This document shows positions 34,551 through 43,275 of a stretch of 64,000 nucleotides of DNA, in pieces. The position numbers were made by a program, and so were the translations under genes. The DNA comes from JAKFWF01 sp963732635 (lineage in GTDB: Bacteria; Pseudomonadota; Alphaproteobacteria; Rhizobiales; Hyphomicrobiaceae). Each line of letters begins with the position of its first letter. The stretch's first letter is position 1. Location: NCBI GenBank assembly GCA_963732635.1, contig CAVTAL010000008.1, positions 1-64,000 of the forward strand, given 5' to 3'. The notes under the pieces are model-generated. The model was not told where the DNA came from. It saw only the letters and a program-made list of their open reading frames with translations, and searched no databases.

Positions 34551-35594
34551 GTGCTGCCGAATGGCCTTGTCACAGAACTGGATTGGAAGGTGCCACCCTT
34601 GTCGAAGCTGTCGCAAAGCGTTGCCAACGCCGACATCGTCGCACCGCCGGTGGTCACTGGGAGCGCGCGCTTTGTGCTTGGCATGTTGGCGGGATTGGCT
34701 GCCGCGCTGTTGTGGGGTGGCGGCTCTGTGGTGTCGCGGCATCTTGTGACGCTGCGGCTCGATCCGCTTGATCTCGCGTTGCTGCGTTACATCGGCTGCT
34801 TCCCGATCGCGGCCGCAGCCCTGCTGTTCTACCGCGAACGGGTCCGGCTCGACGTCTCGTGGTTCCGGCTCGGCGTTCTGCTGCTGCTCGCCGGCCCGCC
34901 CTACCATGTGTTCGTCATTGGCGGTTATGCGCACGCGACGGCGGGCGCCGGTGCGCTGATCATCACTGGTTTGATGCAGGTGTTCAGCCTTGCCGTTCCG
35001 CTGCTGTTGGTTGCCAAACGCCCCGGCTTCGCCTCGGTAATCGGCGCCGGGCTCGCGATTATTGGCCTTGGCGTGTTCTCAACCGACATGGCGGCCGGCT
35101 TCTCGTTCACGCCGCTGGGGCTCGCGATCTTCTCGATCGCGGCGCTCGGATGGGCGCTGCTCACCTACTATGTGCGGCTCTGGAAGATCGATCCGCTGCA
35201 ACTGACCAACGCTTTGGCGCTCTGGTCGCCGCTGTTCCTGCCGCTTTACCTGTGGTTCCGTCCGGACGGACCGAACTTCAGCGGGCCATTGTCTGAGACG
35301 TTGCTGCAACTCGTCTATCACGGCATGCTGGTCGCGTACGGTGCCACGTTGCTGTTCTTTGTCGCGGTGCGGCAGCTCGGCATTTCGACGGCGGCGGTGA
35401 TTCAGGCGCTGGCGCCGGGGTTGGCGGCCGGCATGGGGGCGCTGCTGCTGGGGGAGTTCCTGTCTCCGACCCGCCTTGCCGGCATTTCCATTGTCGTCGC
35501 CGGCATCATCGTTACGTCTGTCGGGGCGCAGATTTTTGCTGCCTTGGCGCAAAGGTCCGTTCCTGGTGCCGCCGATGTCCGTTCCGGGCCTTAG
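34551..35594 (+). CDS. EamA-family (DMT) transporter
   Basis: Inner-membrane permease with ten hydrophobic segments in two EamA repeats, for example VLGMLAGLAAALLWGGGSVV at the first span and AAVIQALAPGLAAGMGALLL near the end. The N-terminus is uncertain: GTG 34551 gives 347 residues, but the first 40 are not hydrophobic, and a TTG near 34600 preceded by GGAAGG is also possible. DMT proteins export or import small metabolites such as amino acids and nucleotides. It lies 130 bp after the repeat protein in the same direction, so a role in exporting a small mature product is conceivable but unproven. Confidence 0.85.
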   Translation: MLPNGLVTELDWKVPPLSKLSQSVANADIVAPPVVTGSARFVLGMLAGLAAALLWGGGSVVSRHLVTLRLDPLDLALLRYIGCFPIAAAALLFYRERVRLDVSWFRLGVLLLLAGPPYHVFVIGGYAHATAGAGALIITGLMQVFSLAVPLLLVAKRPGFASVIGAGLAIIGLGVFSTDMAAGFSFTPLGLAIFSIAALGWALLTYYVRLWKIDPLQLTNALALWSPLFLPLYLWFRPDGPNFSGPLSETLLQLVYHGMLVAYGATLLFFVAVRQLGISTAAVIQALAPGLAAGMGALLLGEFLSPTRLAGISIVVAGIIVTSVGAQIFAALAQRSVPGAADVRSGP

Positions 35595-35664
35595 GTCAAC
35601 CGGGCGTTAATGACGTTGCGCTTAGACTGGCCGCCAATGGACGAACGTTTCCTGGTGGGCCCAA

Positions 35665-35970
35665 ATGCGACAGACCCTGCAATTCCTCGGTTTGATGGCC
35701 TGTGGGCTGTTGCTCGCAGGCGTCATGATGCTGATCACCCAAGCCCTGTCTGGTGGGTCGGCGGGAGGCGTTGGCGCCAGATCCGCCGTCGGCATCGATT
35801 ACGTGTCGTTCGGCGTCGGCCTCGCCATGGGATTGACGCTGGCCGAGATCGCCCGCCTTTCGTGGTCGGACATGCCGCGCCGCGCCGTCGCCTGGATCAT
35901 CGGCAATCGCCACAACGTCAAATATTGCGGATATGCCTGTGTCGCCCTGCTGGTGTTGATCTACGTCTGA
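35665..35970 (+). CDS. small hypothetical membrane protein
   Basis: 101 residues with hydrophobic segments at both ends and in the middle (LGLMACGLLLAGVMMLITQA, DYVSFGVGLAMGLTLAEIAR and YACVALLVLIYV), separated by a polar loop WSDMPRRAVAWIIGNRHNVK. There is no recognised family. ATG at 35665. It stands between the EamA gene and the convergent petABC operon and shares a terminator-like hairpin with the latter. Confidence 0.6.
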   Translation: MRQTLQFLGLMACGLLLAGVMMLITQALSGGSAGGVGARSAVGIDYVSFGVGLAMGLTLAEIARLSWSDMPRRAVAWIIGNRHNVKYCGYACVALLVLIYV

Positions 35971-35996
35971 ATTCCGCACGGCTGGCACCAAGCGAA

Positions 35997-36027
35997 AAGG
36001 CCGCGTCCCGGTGTGGGGCGCGGCCTT
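35997..36027 (-). terminator. Rho-independent terminator of petABC (possibly bidirectional)
   Basis: AAGGCCGCG (35997-36005) pairs with CGCGGCCTT (36019-36027) around a 13-nt loop. Read on the minus strand the stem is followed by TTTTCGCTT, a short T-run, 39 bp after the petC stop. It could also serve the plus-strand membrane-protein gene. Confidence 0.78.
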
Positions 36028-36066
36028 CGTGCAATTCATGCTGAAGCTTGGATCGTGCCAACGCCC

Positions 36067-37092
36067 TCAGTGCGCCGACTTCCAGATCCGCTTCTTCGCA
36101 ATGTACAGCAGCAGGCTGGTGATCAGCATGTACAGGATAACCTGCCAGCCGAGCCGCTTGCGTTCCGACAGCTTCGGATCGGCCGTCCACGACAGGAACG
36201 CCGAAAGATCCTTGGAGTTTTGCTCGATGCTCGACGTAGCGCCGGCTTTCTCCTCGTACTTGACCGGGTTCGAAATTGGCGGTGGCATGGCAATCTGGCC
36301 GCCAGCGAAATACTTGTTGTAGTACATGCCGTCCTGCAGCGGGCTGCAGACGTCGGGAGCGCCGGGGTCACCAACAGCGACGGAAGCGCAGCGCTCGACT
36401 GCCTTTTCGTCCTTGACGTCCTTGTCGGCGACTGGCTTCAGGTGACCCTTGTCGCGGGTGTATGCCGGGGCCTTCTCAGCATAGCCAGTCAGGATGGCGT
36501 GGATGTAGTCGGCGCCGCCTTCCTGGTAGCCGACGGCGACATCACGCAGCATCGATAGCGGATGCCCCATCACGGTGCCGGTATAGTCGACATTGCGGGC
36601 CCGCGCCATCAACGACAGATCGGGCGGTAATGCGCCGTTCTGGGCCGCGCGCGCCTGATTGTCGTTTTCATAGGGGCCAAGGATCGGATCGGCGAGCTTC
36701 GCCGGCCGCTTGATCAAGTTGCCCTTCTTATCGGCGATGTTGCCGTCGTCGTTCGGCCCGTCGTGGATCTGATTCGGCCAAGCGGCGGCGAGCGCCTTCA
36801 CGCTTTCCTCGGGAAACTCCGGCCCGCCTGGCTGGACGAGATTGCGGAAGTAGACGCGCTTGAGGCCATGGCAGGAAGCGCAGACCTCCTGATAGACCTG
36901 GAAGCCACGGCGTAGCTGCACCTTGTCGAACTGGCCAGTGAAGCCGCCGAAGTTCCACTGGTTGCGCTCGATCTTGGGGCCGTCACCGGCCGCCATCGCC
37001 GCCGGAGCGGCGAGGGCGATCAGGCCAGCGGCGAGGCCAGCGCGCACTGCATTGTTGAGAAATTGTCTCATGGTCGAGATCCTGGCTTTCAT
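36067..37092 (-). CDS. petC: cytochrome c1 of the bc1 complex
   Basis: 341 residues. Sec-type signal (GLAAGLIALAAPAAMA) is followed by the heme-binding CASCH (about residues 71-75) in YQEVCASCHGLKRVYFRNL. The methionine ligand region is AVGYQEGGADYIHAIL/YNKYFAGGQIAMPPPISN. A C-terminal anchor (LGWQVILYMLITSLLLYIAK) is present. It accepts electrons from the Rieske protein and passes them to cytochrome c. The start may be 37092 or the second ATG at 37071. It follows petB by 18 bp and is a separate gene, not fused to cytochrome b. Confidence 0.96.
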   Translation of the reverse strand: MKARISTMRQFLNNAVRAGLAAGLIALAAPAAMAAGDGPKIERNQWNFGGFTGQFDKVQLRRGFQVYQEVCASCHGLKRVYFRNLVQPGGPEFPEESVKALAAAWPNQIHDGPNDDGNIADKKGNLIKRPAKLADPILGPYENDNQARAAQNGALPPDLSLMARARNVDYTGTVMGHPLSMLRDVAVGYQEGGADYIHAILTGYAEKAPAYTRDKGHLKPVADKDVKDEKAVERCASVAVGDPGAPDVCSPLQDGMYYNKYFAGGQIAMPPPISNPVKYEEKAGATSSIEQNSKDLSAFLSWTADPKLSERKRLGWQVILYMLITSLLLYIAKKRIWKSAH

Positions 37093-37110
37093 GTTCGTCG
37101 CGGGCCCCTG

Positions 37111-38388
37111 TCAGCGCTTTTCGGGCGCGGCAGCCGCACCGGCCATTGAACCAGCCCCGCCACCGGCGGGACCGAGCACCGACTCGGCGATCGAGCGCGG
37201 CAGCTTTTTCGGTGTTTCGAACAGACCGACGAACGGCATCACCAAGAGGAAGTGGGCGAAGTAGTAGGCGGTGAAGATGCGCGCCCACATCACATAAACG
37301 CCCTCGGCCGGCTTGGAACCCAGATAGCCGAGCGCCACGCAGGTGAACGCGAACAGCCAGAAGAACCAGCTATAGATCGGCCGATACTTGGTCGAGCGCA
37401 CGCGGCTGGTGTCGAGCCACGAGACGAACGCCAAGATCGCCACCGCCGCGAACATCAACAGCACGCCGCCGAGCTTCGAAGGGACGGCGCGCAGGATCGC
37501 GTAGAACGGCAGGAAGTACCATTCAGGCACGATGTGCGGCGGCGTCACGAGTGGATTGGCCTCGTTGTAGTTGTCGGCGTGCCCAAGGTAGTCCGGCGCG
37601 AAGAACACGAACCAGGCGAACAGGATCACGAACACGGCGAGGGCGAACGCGTCCTTGGCCACAGCGTACGGGGTCATCGGCAGCGTATCGGCCTTGCTCT
37701 TGACGTCGAGGCCGGTTGGATTGTTCTGCCCAGCCACGTGGAGTGCCCAGATGTGCAGGCCGACGAGGCCGCAGATCACGAACGGCAGCAGATAGTGCAG
37801 CGAGAAGAACCTATTGAGCGTCACCCCGGTAACGGCATAGCCGCCCCACAGCCATTCGGTGATAGCGGTACCGACCACCGGAATCGCCGTGAAGAAATTG
37901 GTGATGACGGTGGCGCCCCAGAAGCTCATCTGGCCCCATGGCAGGGTGTAGCCCAGGAAGGCGGTGGCCATCATGGCGAGATAGATGAACACACCGAGGA
38001 TCCAAAGCACTTCGCGCGGTGCCTTGTACGACCCGTAATAGAGACCGCGGAAAATGTGCAGATAGACGGCGAGGAAGAACATCGAGGCGCCGACCGCGTG
38101 GATGTTGCGGATCAGCCAGCCGAAGTTGACGTCGCGACGGATCGCTTCGACCGAGTCGAAGGCTTCCTTGGCGCTCGGGATATAGTGCATGGCCAGCACG
38201 ATGCCGGTAACCAGCTGCACCACGAGGCAGAACGTCAATATGCCGCCGAACGTCCACCAGTAGTTGAGGTTGCGCGGCGTCGGGAAGTCGACGAATTGGC
38301 CGTTCATCATGCGCATGATGGGCAGGCGCTCGTCCATCCATTTGGCGAAGCGCGAATTCGGTGTGTAGGTTGAATCGTGACCTGACAT
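37111..38388 (-). CDS. petB: cytochrome b of the bc1 complex
   Basis: 425 residues with eight or more membrane helices. Paired heme-ligand histidines lie in NIHAVGASMFFLAVYLHIFR and LNRFFSLHYLLPFVICGLVG/LHIWALH. The Qo-site PEWY motif is present in HIVPEWYFLPFYAILRAVPS, and the N-terminal LNYWWTFGGIL is standard. It oxidises ubiquinol at Qo and reduces quinone at Qi. It starts 12 bp after petA. Confidence 0.97.
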   Translation of the reverse strand: MSGHDSTYTPNSRFAKWMDERLPIMRMMNGQFVDFPTPRNLNYWWTFGGILTFCLVVQLVTGIVLAMHYIPSAKEAFDSVEAIRRDVNFGWLIRNIHAVGASMFFLAVYLHIFRGLYYGSYKAPREVLWILGVFIYLAMMATAFLGYTLPWGQMSFWGATVITNFFTAIPVVGTAITEWLWGGYAVTGVTLNRFFSLHYLLPFVICGLVGLHIWALHVAGQNNPTGLDVKSKADTLPMTPYAVAKDAFALAVFVILFAWFVFFAPDYLGHADNYNEANPLVTPPHIVPEWYFLPFYAILRAVPSKLGGVLLMFAAVAILAFVSWLDTSRVRSTKYRPIYSWFFWLFAFTCVALGYLGSKPAEGVYVMWARIFTAYYFAHFLLVMPFVGLFETPKKLPRSIAESVLGPAGGGAGSMAGAAAAPEKR

Positions 38389-38400
38389 GTGGGCGTATCC

Positions 38401-38973
38401 TCAACCGATCTTGATTTTGCTGTCGCCGACAAATTCGTACGGCGGGACGTCGAGGTTGCGCGGCGCCGGGCCTTTGCGGATGCGTCCTGAAATGTCGTAG
38501 TGCGAGCCGTGGCAGGGGCAGAACCAACCGCCGAAGTCGCCCTTTGCGTCGGACAGGCTCTGGCCCTTCGGCACGCAACCAAGATGGGTGCAGACGCCGA
38601 CGGTGACCAGCCAGTTTTCCTTGCCCTTCTTCGTGCGGTTCGCGTCAGTGGCGGGCGTCTTCTCGGGCAGCAGGTCGTTTCGCGCGCTTTCATCCTTGAG
38701 GTCAGTGAGCGGCACCTTGGCGGCTTGCTCGACTTCGGCCTTGGTGCGGTTGCGAATGAACACCGGCTTGCCGCGCCACATTACGGTGATCGCCTGGCCT
38801 TCCTTGACCGGTTTGAGATCGATCTCGACCGAAGCCAAGGCCTGGGTGCTGGCGTCTGGATTCATCTGGTGGACAAACGGCCAGATCGCGAGGCCACCGC
38901 CGACGGCCGCAAAAGCGCCACCGGCGAGCGTCAGAAAGTCCCGACGGTTGGTATCATCAGCGTGGGATGCCAC
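38401..38973 (-). CDS. petA: ubiquinol-cytochrome c reductase Rieske iron-sulfur subunit
   Basis: 190 residues. A twin-arginine start (NRRDFLTLAGGAFAAVGGGL) directs folded export and doubles as the membrane anchor. The 2Fe-2S cluster ligands are in CTHLGCVPKGQ and WFCPCHGSHYD (two Cys and two His with the disulfide Cys pair). First gene of petABC, so the operon promoter lies in 38974-39427. Confidence 0.97.
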   Translation of the reverse strand: MASHADDTNRRDFLTLAGGAFAAVGGGLAIWPFVHQMNPDASTQALASVEIDLKPVKEGQAITVMWRGKPVFIRNRTKAEVEQAAKVPLTDLKDESARNDLLPEKTPATDANRTKKGKENWLVTVGVCTHLGCVPKGQSLSDAKGDFGGWFCPCHGSHYDISGRIRKGPAPRNLDVPPYEFVGDSKIKIG

Positions 38974-39427
38974 GGTGTTCTCCTGGTGCCATGCGCTCGA
39001 GCCGCCGGAAAATCAGGCACTCGAGTTAGTTTGTGAGGAATTCATATCCGAACGCGCGCGCCCACTCGCGCGCAAGCGCGTATTGACGCGGGGTTTCTTC
39101 TGCCACCCTTTCAACGCGGCCTCAAGGCACTTGCGAGATTGAACACAGGAGGCAATTTGGCGCAGGCCGTGATGGCTTGGCAAATTCATAAATCTGTGAA
39201 TGCAGGCGAGTTCTGGTTGTCCAGGCAGCGCTCGATGAAGTGTAAGATGTTGTAGGGCGCCTATTAGCTGTCAGGGTCGTTGTCGGCGAGCCGCGGCGCC
39301 GTGATAACCTGTTATGGCGTCGGCAGCAGATGTGAATGATCGTTGCTCCAATGCAACAGGTATGCCGTCATCGAGCACATGATTGTCGCCTGCACGCCGC
39401 CTACCTCACTAGGCCCTGGCGATCCAG
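38974..39427. other. 454-bp intergenic region upstream of petABC
   Basis: No gene-like frame. It must contain the minus-strand petABC promoter and the 3' region of the minus-strand alpha/beta hydrolase. I see no convincing palindrome, T-run terminator or RNA gene here. Confidence 0.5.
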
Positions 39428-40267
39428 CTATTGCGGCCCGCGCCGCCGCAACCGGTCGATCCAGCCATTGATCGCCTCGAACGAGCCGTAGAGATCGTGG
39501 TTGTTGTGGCCGGCGCGCGGCAGCGTCACGATTTCCTTGGGCTCGTTGGCGAGCGCAAACAGTTTCCTCCCCATCTCTACCGGCACCACGATGTCGGCCT
39601 CGCCGTGAACGATGAATAGTGGTGCGCGCACGTTTCGAACGTGGCGGCTGCTTTCGTAGGCATCCTTGATCAGCAGATGCACCGGGATGAACGGATAGAG
39701 CTCGAAAGCCCGATCGGCGACCGAAGTATAGGGGCTGTCGAGGATGACACCGCCGACGGGGTGGTCGACGGCGACCTGCAGCGCGACGCCGGTGCCGAGC
39801 GATTCACCATAGAGCAGGATGTCGGCGGGTTTGACGCCGTCGTGCAGCAACATCGCGTGCGCCAGCTTGGCATCGGCGACGTTGGCTTTCTCGGAAGGTG
39901 CGCCGGTCGAACCGCTGAAGCCCCGATAGGCCATGATGGCGACGCCACGACCACGTGCCAAATACTTGGCGAGCAGTTCGTTGAGATCGGCGATGCCGCC
40001 GCCCTGCCCGTGGAAGAACAGCAGCGTCGGCTGGCCGGGCTTCGCAGGCGCCGACCAAGTGACGAGCTTCTCACCATCGGGCGTTTCAATAATGCGCTCG
40101 CGCATGCTGGGTAGGCCCACCGATGCCGGCTGAATGCGCGTCGGGTTGGGCAAATAGAGCATGCGGCGTTGGCCGAAATACATGCCGGCGACCACCGCTA
40201 GATAGGCCGCAACCAATATGACAATGCCGATCTTGAGGGTGCGAAGCATCAGCCGGGATCGTCCCAT
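39428..40267 (-). CDS. membrane-anchored alpha/beta hydrolase
   Basis: 279 residues from the ATG at 40267. One N-terminal membrane segment (IGIVILVAAYLAVVAGMYFG) is followed by an ABHD13/ABHD17-like hydrolase. The oxyanion strand is LLFFHGQGGGIADLNELLAK, the nucleophile elbow GESLGTG holds the catalytic Ser, Asp is in FIVHGEADIVVPVEMG, and His is in RAGHNNHDL. It probably acts on an ester or peptide substrate at the periplasmic face; the substrate is unknown. It is divergent from trmL, 39 bp apart. Confidence 0.88.
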   Translation of the reverse strand: MGRSRLMLRTLKIGIVILVAAYLAVVAGMYFGQRRMLYLPNPTRIQPASVGLPSMRERIIETPDGEKLVTWSAPAKPGQPTLLFFHGQGGGIADLNELLAKYLARGRGVAIMAYRGFSGSTGAPSEKANVADAKLAHAMLLHDGVKPADILLYGESLGTGVALQVAVDHPVGGVILDSPYTSVADRAFELYPFIPVHLLIKDAYESSRHVRNVRAPLFIVHGEADIVVPVEMGRKLFALANEPKEIVTLPRAGHNNHDLYGSFEAINGWIDRLRRRGPQ

Positions 40268-40306
40268 GGGTTGCACCAAATCTTCCGGTCGTTACATAGC
40301 ACAGCC

Positions 40307-40783
40307 ATGCGCCTCGCTCTCTACCAGCCCGATATCCCTCAGAACGCCGGCACCTTGATGCGGTTGGCGGCTTGCCTCGGCGTGCCGGTCGACCTGATCG
40401 GCCCGGCCGGCTTTGACGCTTCCGATCGGGCGTTCCGGCGTGCCGGCCTCGACTATCTGGAGCATGTCGCTTTGGCGCGCCACGAAAGTTGGGAAGCGTT
40501 CGAGATCAGTCGGCGTTCGGCGGCGTCGCGGTTGGTGCTGCTGACGTCGAAGGCTGAGGCGAGTTATCTCGAGTTTGAGTTTTCGGCCGCCGACATATTG
40601 ATGGTTGGTCGCGAGAGTGCCGGTGTGCCGGAGCAGGTGCACAACGCTGCCGACGCCCGCATCCGTGTCGCAATCCGACCAGGGTTGCGCTCGCTAAATG
40701 TTGCCGTCGCTGGTGCGATGGTGCTCGGCGAGGCGTTGCGGCAATGCCCAGCCATTCACGTCCCATCGATGGTCGGACGGTAG
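40307..40783 (+). CDS. trmL: tRNA (cytidine(34)-2'-O)-methyltransferase
   Basis: 158-residue SPOUT methyltransferase that modifies the wobble position of certain leucine tRNAs. It opens MRLALYQPDIPQNAGTLMRL and has the trefoil-knot SAM site ILMVGRESAGVPEQV followed by IRPGLRSLNVAVAGAMVLGE, the family's C-terminal knot motif. Start at ATG 40307. Its last 28 bp overlap the end of the convergent DUF6456 gene. Confidence 0.94.
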   Translation: MRLALYQPDIPQNAGTLMRLAACLGVPVDLIGPAGFDASDRAFRRAGLDYLEHVALARHESWEAFEISRRSAASRLVLLTSKAEASYLEFEFSAADILMVGRESAGVPEQVHNAADARIRVAIRPGLRSLNVAVAGAMVLGEALRQCPAIHVPSMVGR

Positions 40784-41598
40784 TTGTCTGAGGCCCAGTG
40801 GCGCGTGCGGCGGCGCGGCTGCCAACTTTTGTCGGCCGGCGGCAGCAGGCCGTAGTGGCGGGCCAGGATCTTGAGCGCGATGGCGAGCAGATAATGGGCC
40901 GAGCGCTGCGGCATGCCATTTGATTTCTCGGCGTCCGGCAAGCCAAGCCCGAAGCAGCAGACGTCCATTAGCAGTCCCGCGAATTCAGGCGGCACGGCCG
41001 CGAGCGCGCGACGAACCCGTTCCTGAGCGGCCGAAGCGCCACCACCGCGCTCGCGAGCAATGCCGGCCATGCCTCGGCTTTCGTCATCAGTGCGTGAGAC
41101 GGCCTCCCAGTTGACCGTCGTACGCGGCATCATCTGGGCCCGGTTAAAATCCTCGTTTAAGCGTTCGCCGGCGTTGAAGGCCTCGTCGCAGAGCAACGGC
41201 GAGCCATCTTTATGGCGACGCGATCGAAACCAGGCGAGCGGACTTTCGGGGGCGGCACGTGGTGCCAGTTCCGGCAGGGCGGGCGAGCCGCCGGCGGAGG
41301 CTTCGGCCGGCGATGGCCCAGCTTTCATTAAGCGGACGATCGTCCGCCCGGTCGGCGATAGGATGAAGCTGCCATTGCCGATGTCGGTCAACCAGCCCGC
41401 AGCATCGAGTGCTGGTATATTGGCGATGTCGACCCAGGCGACGGCAACCTCCGCGCCCATGCGTGGGACTTCGACCGCGGCTCCGGTGTACCGGACCGCC
41501 AGCTTGGCGCCGCGCTGGGCCAACTGTTTGAGGCACGTGCGCAGGGCGGGATCGGTCGGGGTCCCGTCGGGATCGCATTGCATAGTCACGCCGCCCAT
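40756..41598 (-). CDS. DUF6456 domain-containing protein
   Basis: 280 residues. The C-terminal half (DEAFNAGERLNEDFNRAQMM, NWEAVSRTD, VRRALAAVPPEFAGLLMDVC, HYGLLPPADKSWQ) is the DUF6456 region found in Rhizobiales and relatives. The N-terminal part has a winged-helix look (LKQLAQRGAKLAVR; GSFILSPTGRTIVRLMKAG). It overlaps the end of the DnaA-like HTH gene by 13 bp, so the two are translationally coupled and probably act together in regulation. Molecular function is unknown. Confidence 0.8.
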   Translation of the reverse strand: MGGVTMQCDPDGTPTDPALRTCLKQLAQRGAKLAVRYTGAAVEVPRMGAEVAVAWVDIANIPALDAAGWLTDIGNGSFILSPTGRTIVRLMKAGPSPAEASAGGSPALPELAPRAAPESPLAWFRSRRHKDGSPLLCDEAFNAGERLNEDFNRAQMMPRTTVNWEAVSRTDDESRGMAGIARERGGGASAAQERVRRALAAVPPEFAGLLMDVCCFGLGLPDAEKSNGMPQRSAHYLLAIALKILARHYGLLPPADKSWQPRRRTRHWASDNYRPTIDGT

Positions 41599-42002
41599 GA
41601 CGCCTCCAGCGGTCCGACGACGATCTTTACGACGCGTTCCATATGATCGAGCGCCAGATCAAATTGGGCGTCGTCGCGGCGTTGCTCGATCACCAGGCAG
41701 GCATGGTGAACGGTGGTGCGGTCACGCTCGAACAGGCGACCAACGCCGGCCTTGGACAGGCCGCAACCAATATGGGCCAGGTACATTGCGACCTGGCGGG
41801 CGAGTGCAATCCGTGCCTCGCCCCGGGTCGGCTGTCGCAGCCTCTCCTCGTCGATATCAAAGCCGCTGGCAACTGTCGCCTCCAGCAGTGTGCGCAGCTC
41901 CAGTGCGCTCCATGTCTGTCTGTGCAATCGGGCGGTAGGCTTCCGCGATTGCCGCCGGCGGCATGCTGGTAATTCGCCTTGGTAGCTCCGCACGTCCATC
42001 AT
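41586..42002 (-). CDS. DnaA-domain-IV-like helix-turn-helix protein
   Basis: 138 residues from ATG 42002, which has AGAGG about 7 nt upstream. The C-terminal part (ALARQVAMYLAHIGCGLSKA, GRLFERDRTTVHHACLVIEQ) closely follows DnaA domain IV, which recognises DnaA boxes (the RDRTTVxHAC signature), but there is no AAA+ domain. Hyphomicrobiales carry such solitary domain-IV proteins. It could compete with or modulate DnaA at its boxes, or be a local transcription factor with the coupled DUF6456 protein. That role is an inference. Confidence 0.85.
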   Translation of the reverse strand: MMDVRSYQGELPACRRRQSRKPTARLHRQTWSALELRTLLEATVASGFDIDEERLRQPTRGEARIALARQVAMYLAHIGCGLSKAGVGRLFERDRTTVHHACLVIEQRRDDAQFDLALDHMERVVKIVVGPLEASWAA

Positions 42003-42215
42003 TGGTGACCTCTTCTGGGGCGGTATAGGCACATCACAAGGGTCTTTTTGACCCTCATGCAAAAACCGTACGTCGGCGCATGGCTCCGACCGGGCTCCAG
42101 GATAGGGGCGAGGTGAATGGCGTGGATAAGTGTTGGCAAAAGTTAATCAGGACACGAGTTATCCACGCCGTGGCTCACGGTGAGACACTTCCGGCACAGT
42201 CAGTCGGAGTGTCCC

Positions 42216-42530
42216 ATGATCAGAACAACCGCATCCAATCGCAGCCCGTCCGAGTCTTCGCGCGCACAGACGCTCGGTCGCATACTGCCACTATGGCCGC
42301 ACGAAGTTGTCGACCTGTCGCTTGCCGGCCAGGTGCGGATCTGCCGCCTGCTCGGTTCGGCACTGCGGCGCGAGCGTCAGCGCGGCATCGCCGGGCACTG
42401 GGCCTACGACATCGGGCGGCATGCGGCGCTTGCTCGGGCGCACGGGCCGGAGTTGCGGCGGCTCGCCGCGTTGCGCGCTAAAATGAAAATGCCCGCTGTT
42501 GAGGCGGGCATGCAGGCAAACGAACATTGA
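42216..42530 (+). CDS. hypothetical protein (104 residues)
   Basis: From MIRTTASNRSPSESS. The central region (GRILPLWPHEVVDLSLAGQV, RICRLLGSALRRERQRGIAG, HWAYDIGRHAALARAHG) is regular and rich in helix formers and looks like a real, conserved-type small cytoplasmic protein, but I cannot name a family. Its last 14 codons contain, on the opposite strand, the terminator hairpin of mucR. Divergent from the DnaA-like HTH gene. Confidence 0.6.
   Translation: MIRTTASNRSPSESSRAQTLGRILPLWPHEVVDLSLAGQVRICRLLGSALRRERQRGIAGHWAYDIGRHAALARAHGPELRRLAALRAKMKMPAVEAGMQANEH
42489..42511 (-). terminator. Rho-independent terminator of mucR embedded in the convergent gene
   Basis: ATGCCCGC (42489-42496) and GCGGGCAT (42504-42511) form a perfect 8-bp stem with a 7-nt loop. 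On the minus strand it is followed by TTTTCATTTT. It starts 31 bp after the mucR stop and lies within the 3' coding part of the plus-strand small gene. Confidence 0.85.
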
Positions 42531-42542
42531 TCAGTCGCGAGA

Positions 42543-42956
42543 TCAGCCCTCGCGGCGAGTGCCGAGGCCCATCTTCTTGGCGAGTGCCGAGCGGGCGGCG
42601 GCGTAGTTTGGTGCAACCATCGGATAGTCGTGCGGCAATCCCCACTTCTCGCGGTATTCCTCGGGCGACAGATTGTAGTGCGTGCGCAGGTGCCGCTTCA
42701 GCGACTTGAACTTCTTTCCGTCCTCGAGACAGATGATGTACTCGGGCGTCACCGACTTCTTGACATTGATCGCCGGTCGCAGCTCTTCGCGCTCGGCGGT
42801 GACGACGCCGCCGGCCGCCCGGCTGAGCGCACTATGGATGTCGCCGATCAGGGCCGGCACGTCACTGACGCTGACGGTGTTGTTGCTGACGTAGGCCGAG
42901 ACGATTTCGGCTGTCAGTTCGACCAGTTCAACCTTCGCCAGTTCTTCCATTGGCAT
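42543..42956 (-). CDS. mucR: MucR/Ros family zinc-finger transcriptional regulator
   Basis: 137 residues from MPMEELAKVELVELTAEIVS. The Ros-type finger is ICLEDGKKFKSLKRHLRTHY followed by NLSPEEYREKWGLPHDYPMV. Note that the first Cys of the canonical Cys2His2 set is absent (only CLEDGKK), as occurs in some MucR homologues. MucR proteins are H-NS-like silencers that control exopolysaccharide, motility and horizontally acquired genes. The longer frame to 43046 adds 30 unlikely residues. Confidence 0.94.
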   Translation of the reverse strand: MPMEELAKVELVELTAEIVSAYVSNNTVSVSDVPALIGDIHSALSRAAGGVVTAEREELRPAINVKKSVTPEYIICLEDGKKFKSLKRHLRTHYNLSPEEYREKWGLPHDYPMVAPNYAAARSALAKKMGLGTRREG

Positions 42957-43275
42957 AGCCTCTTGAACGCTTGACCGGTTACAGGCAGCCGATCCCCTTG
43001 AACTGCCCAGCCTTGGCCGTGCGCGAAAGATCGCATTCAAGCACACGGCTGTAACTTTGCAATCATGCTGCTGGAAATACAGTTGATCGACTGTGATGTC
43101 CGCAGAAATATGCTGTGCAGACCTTGGAACGCAAGCTTCCAGCTAAGTCAACAGTTGGGCACTACATTGTTGCGGATATCCCTAATGTTGCTTTTGGTGG
43201 CGCGTGGCGTCACCCTCTGGTCGCAAGTGGTTGTTTCAATCGGGCGGCAGCAGCGGCCAATCCCGAGGAGTTCCG
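42957..43275. other. 319-bp intergenic region between mucR and GST genes
   Basis: Divergent promoter region. It is locally less GC-rich, with several T-rich tracts (43060-43200), as expected for a MucR autoregulated promoter since MucR prefers AT-rich targets. No gene or RNA is recognised. Confidence 0.45.
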
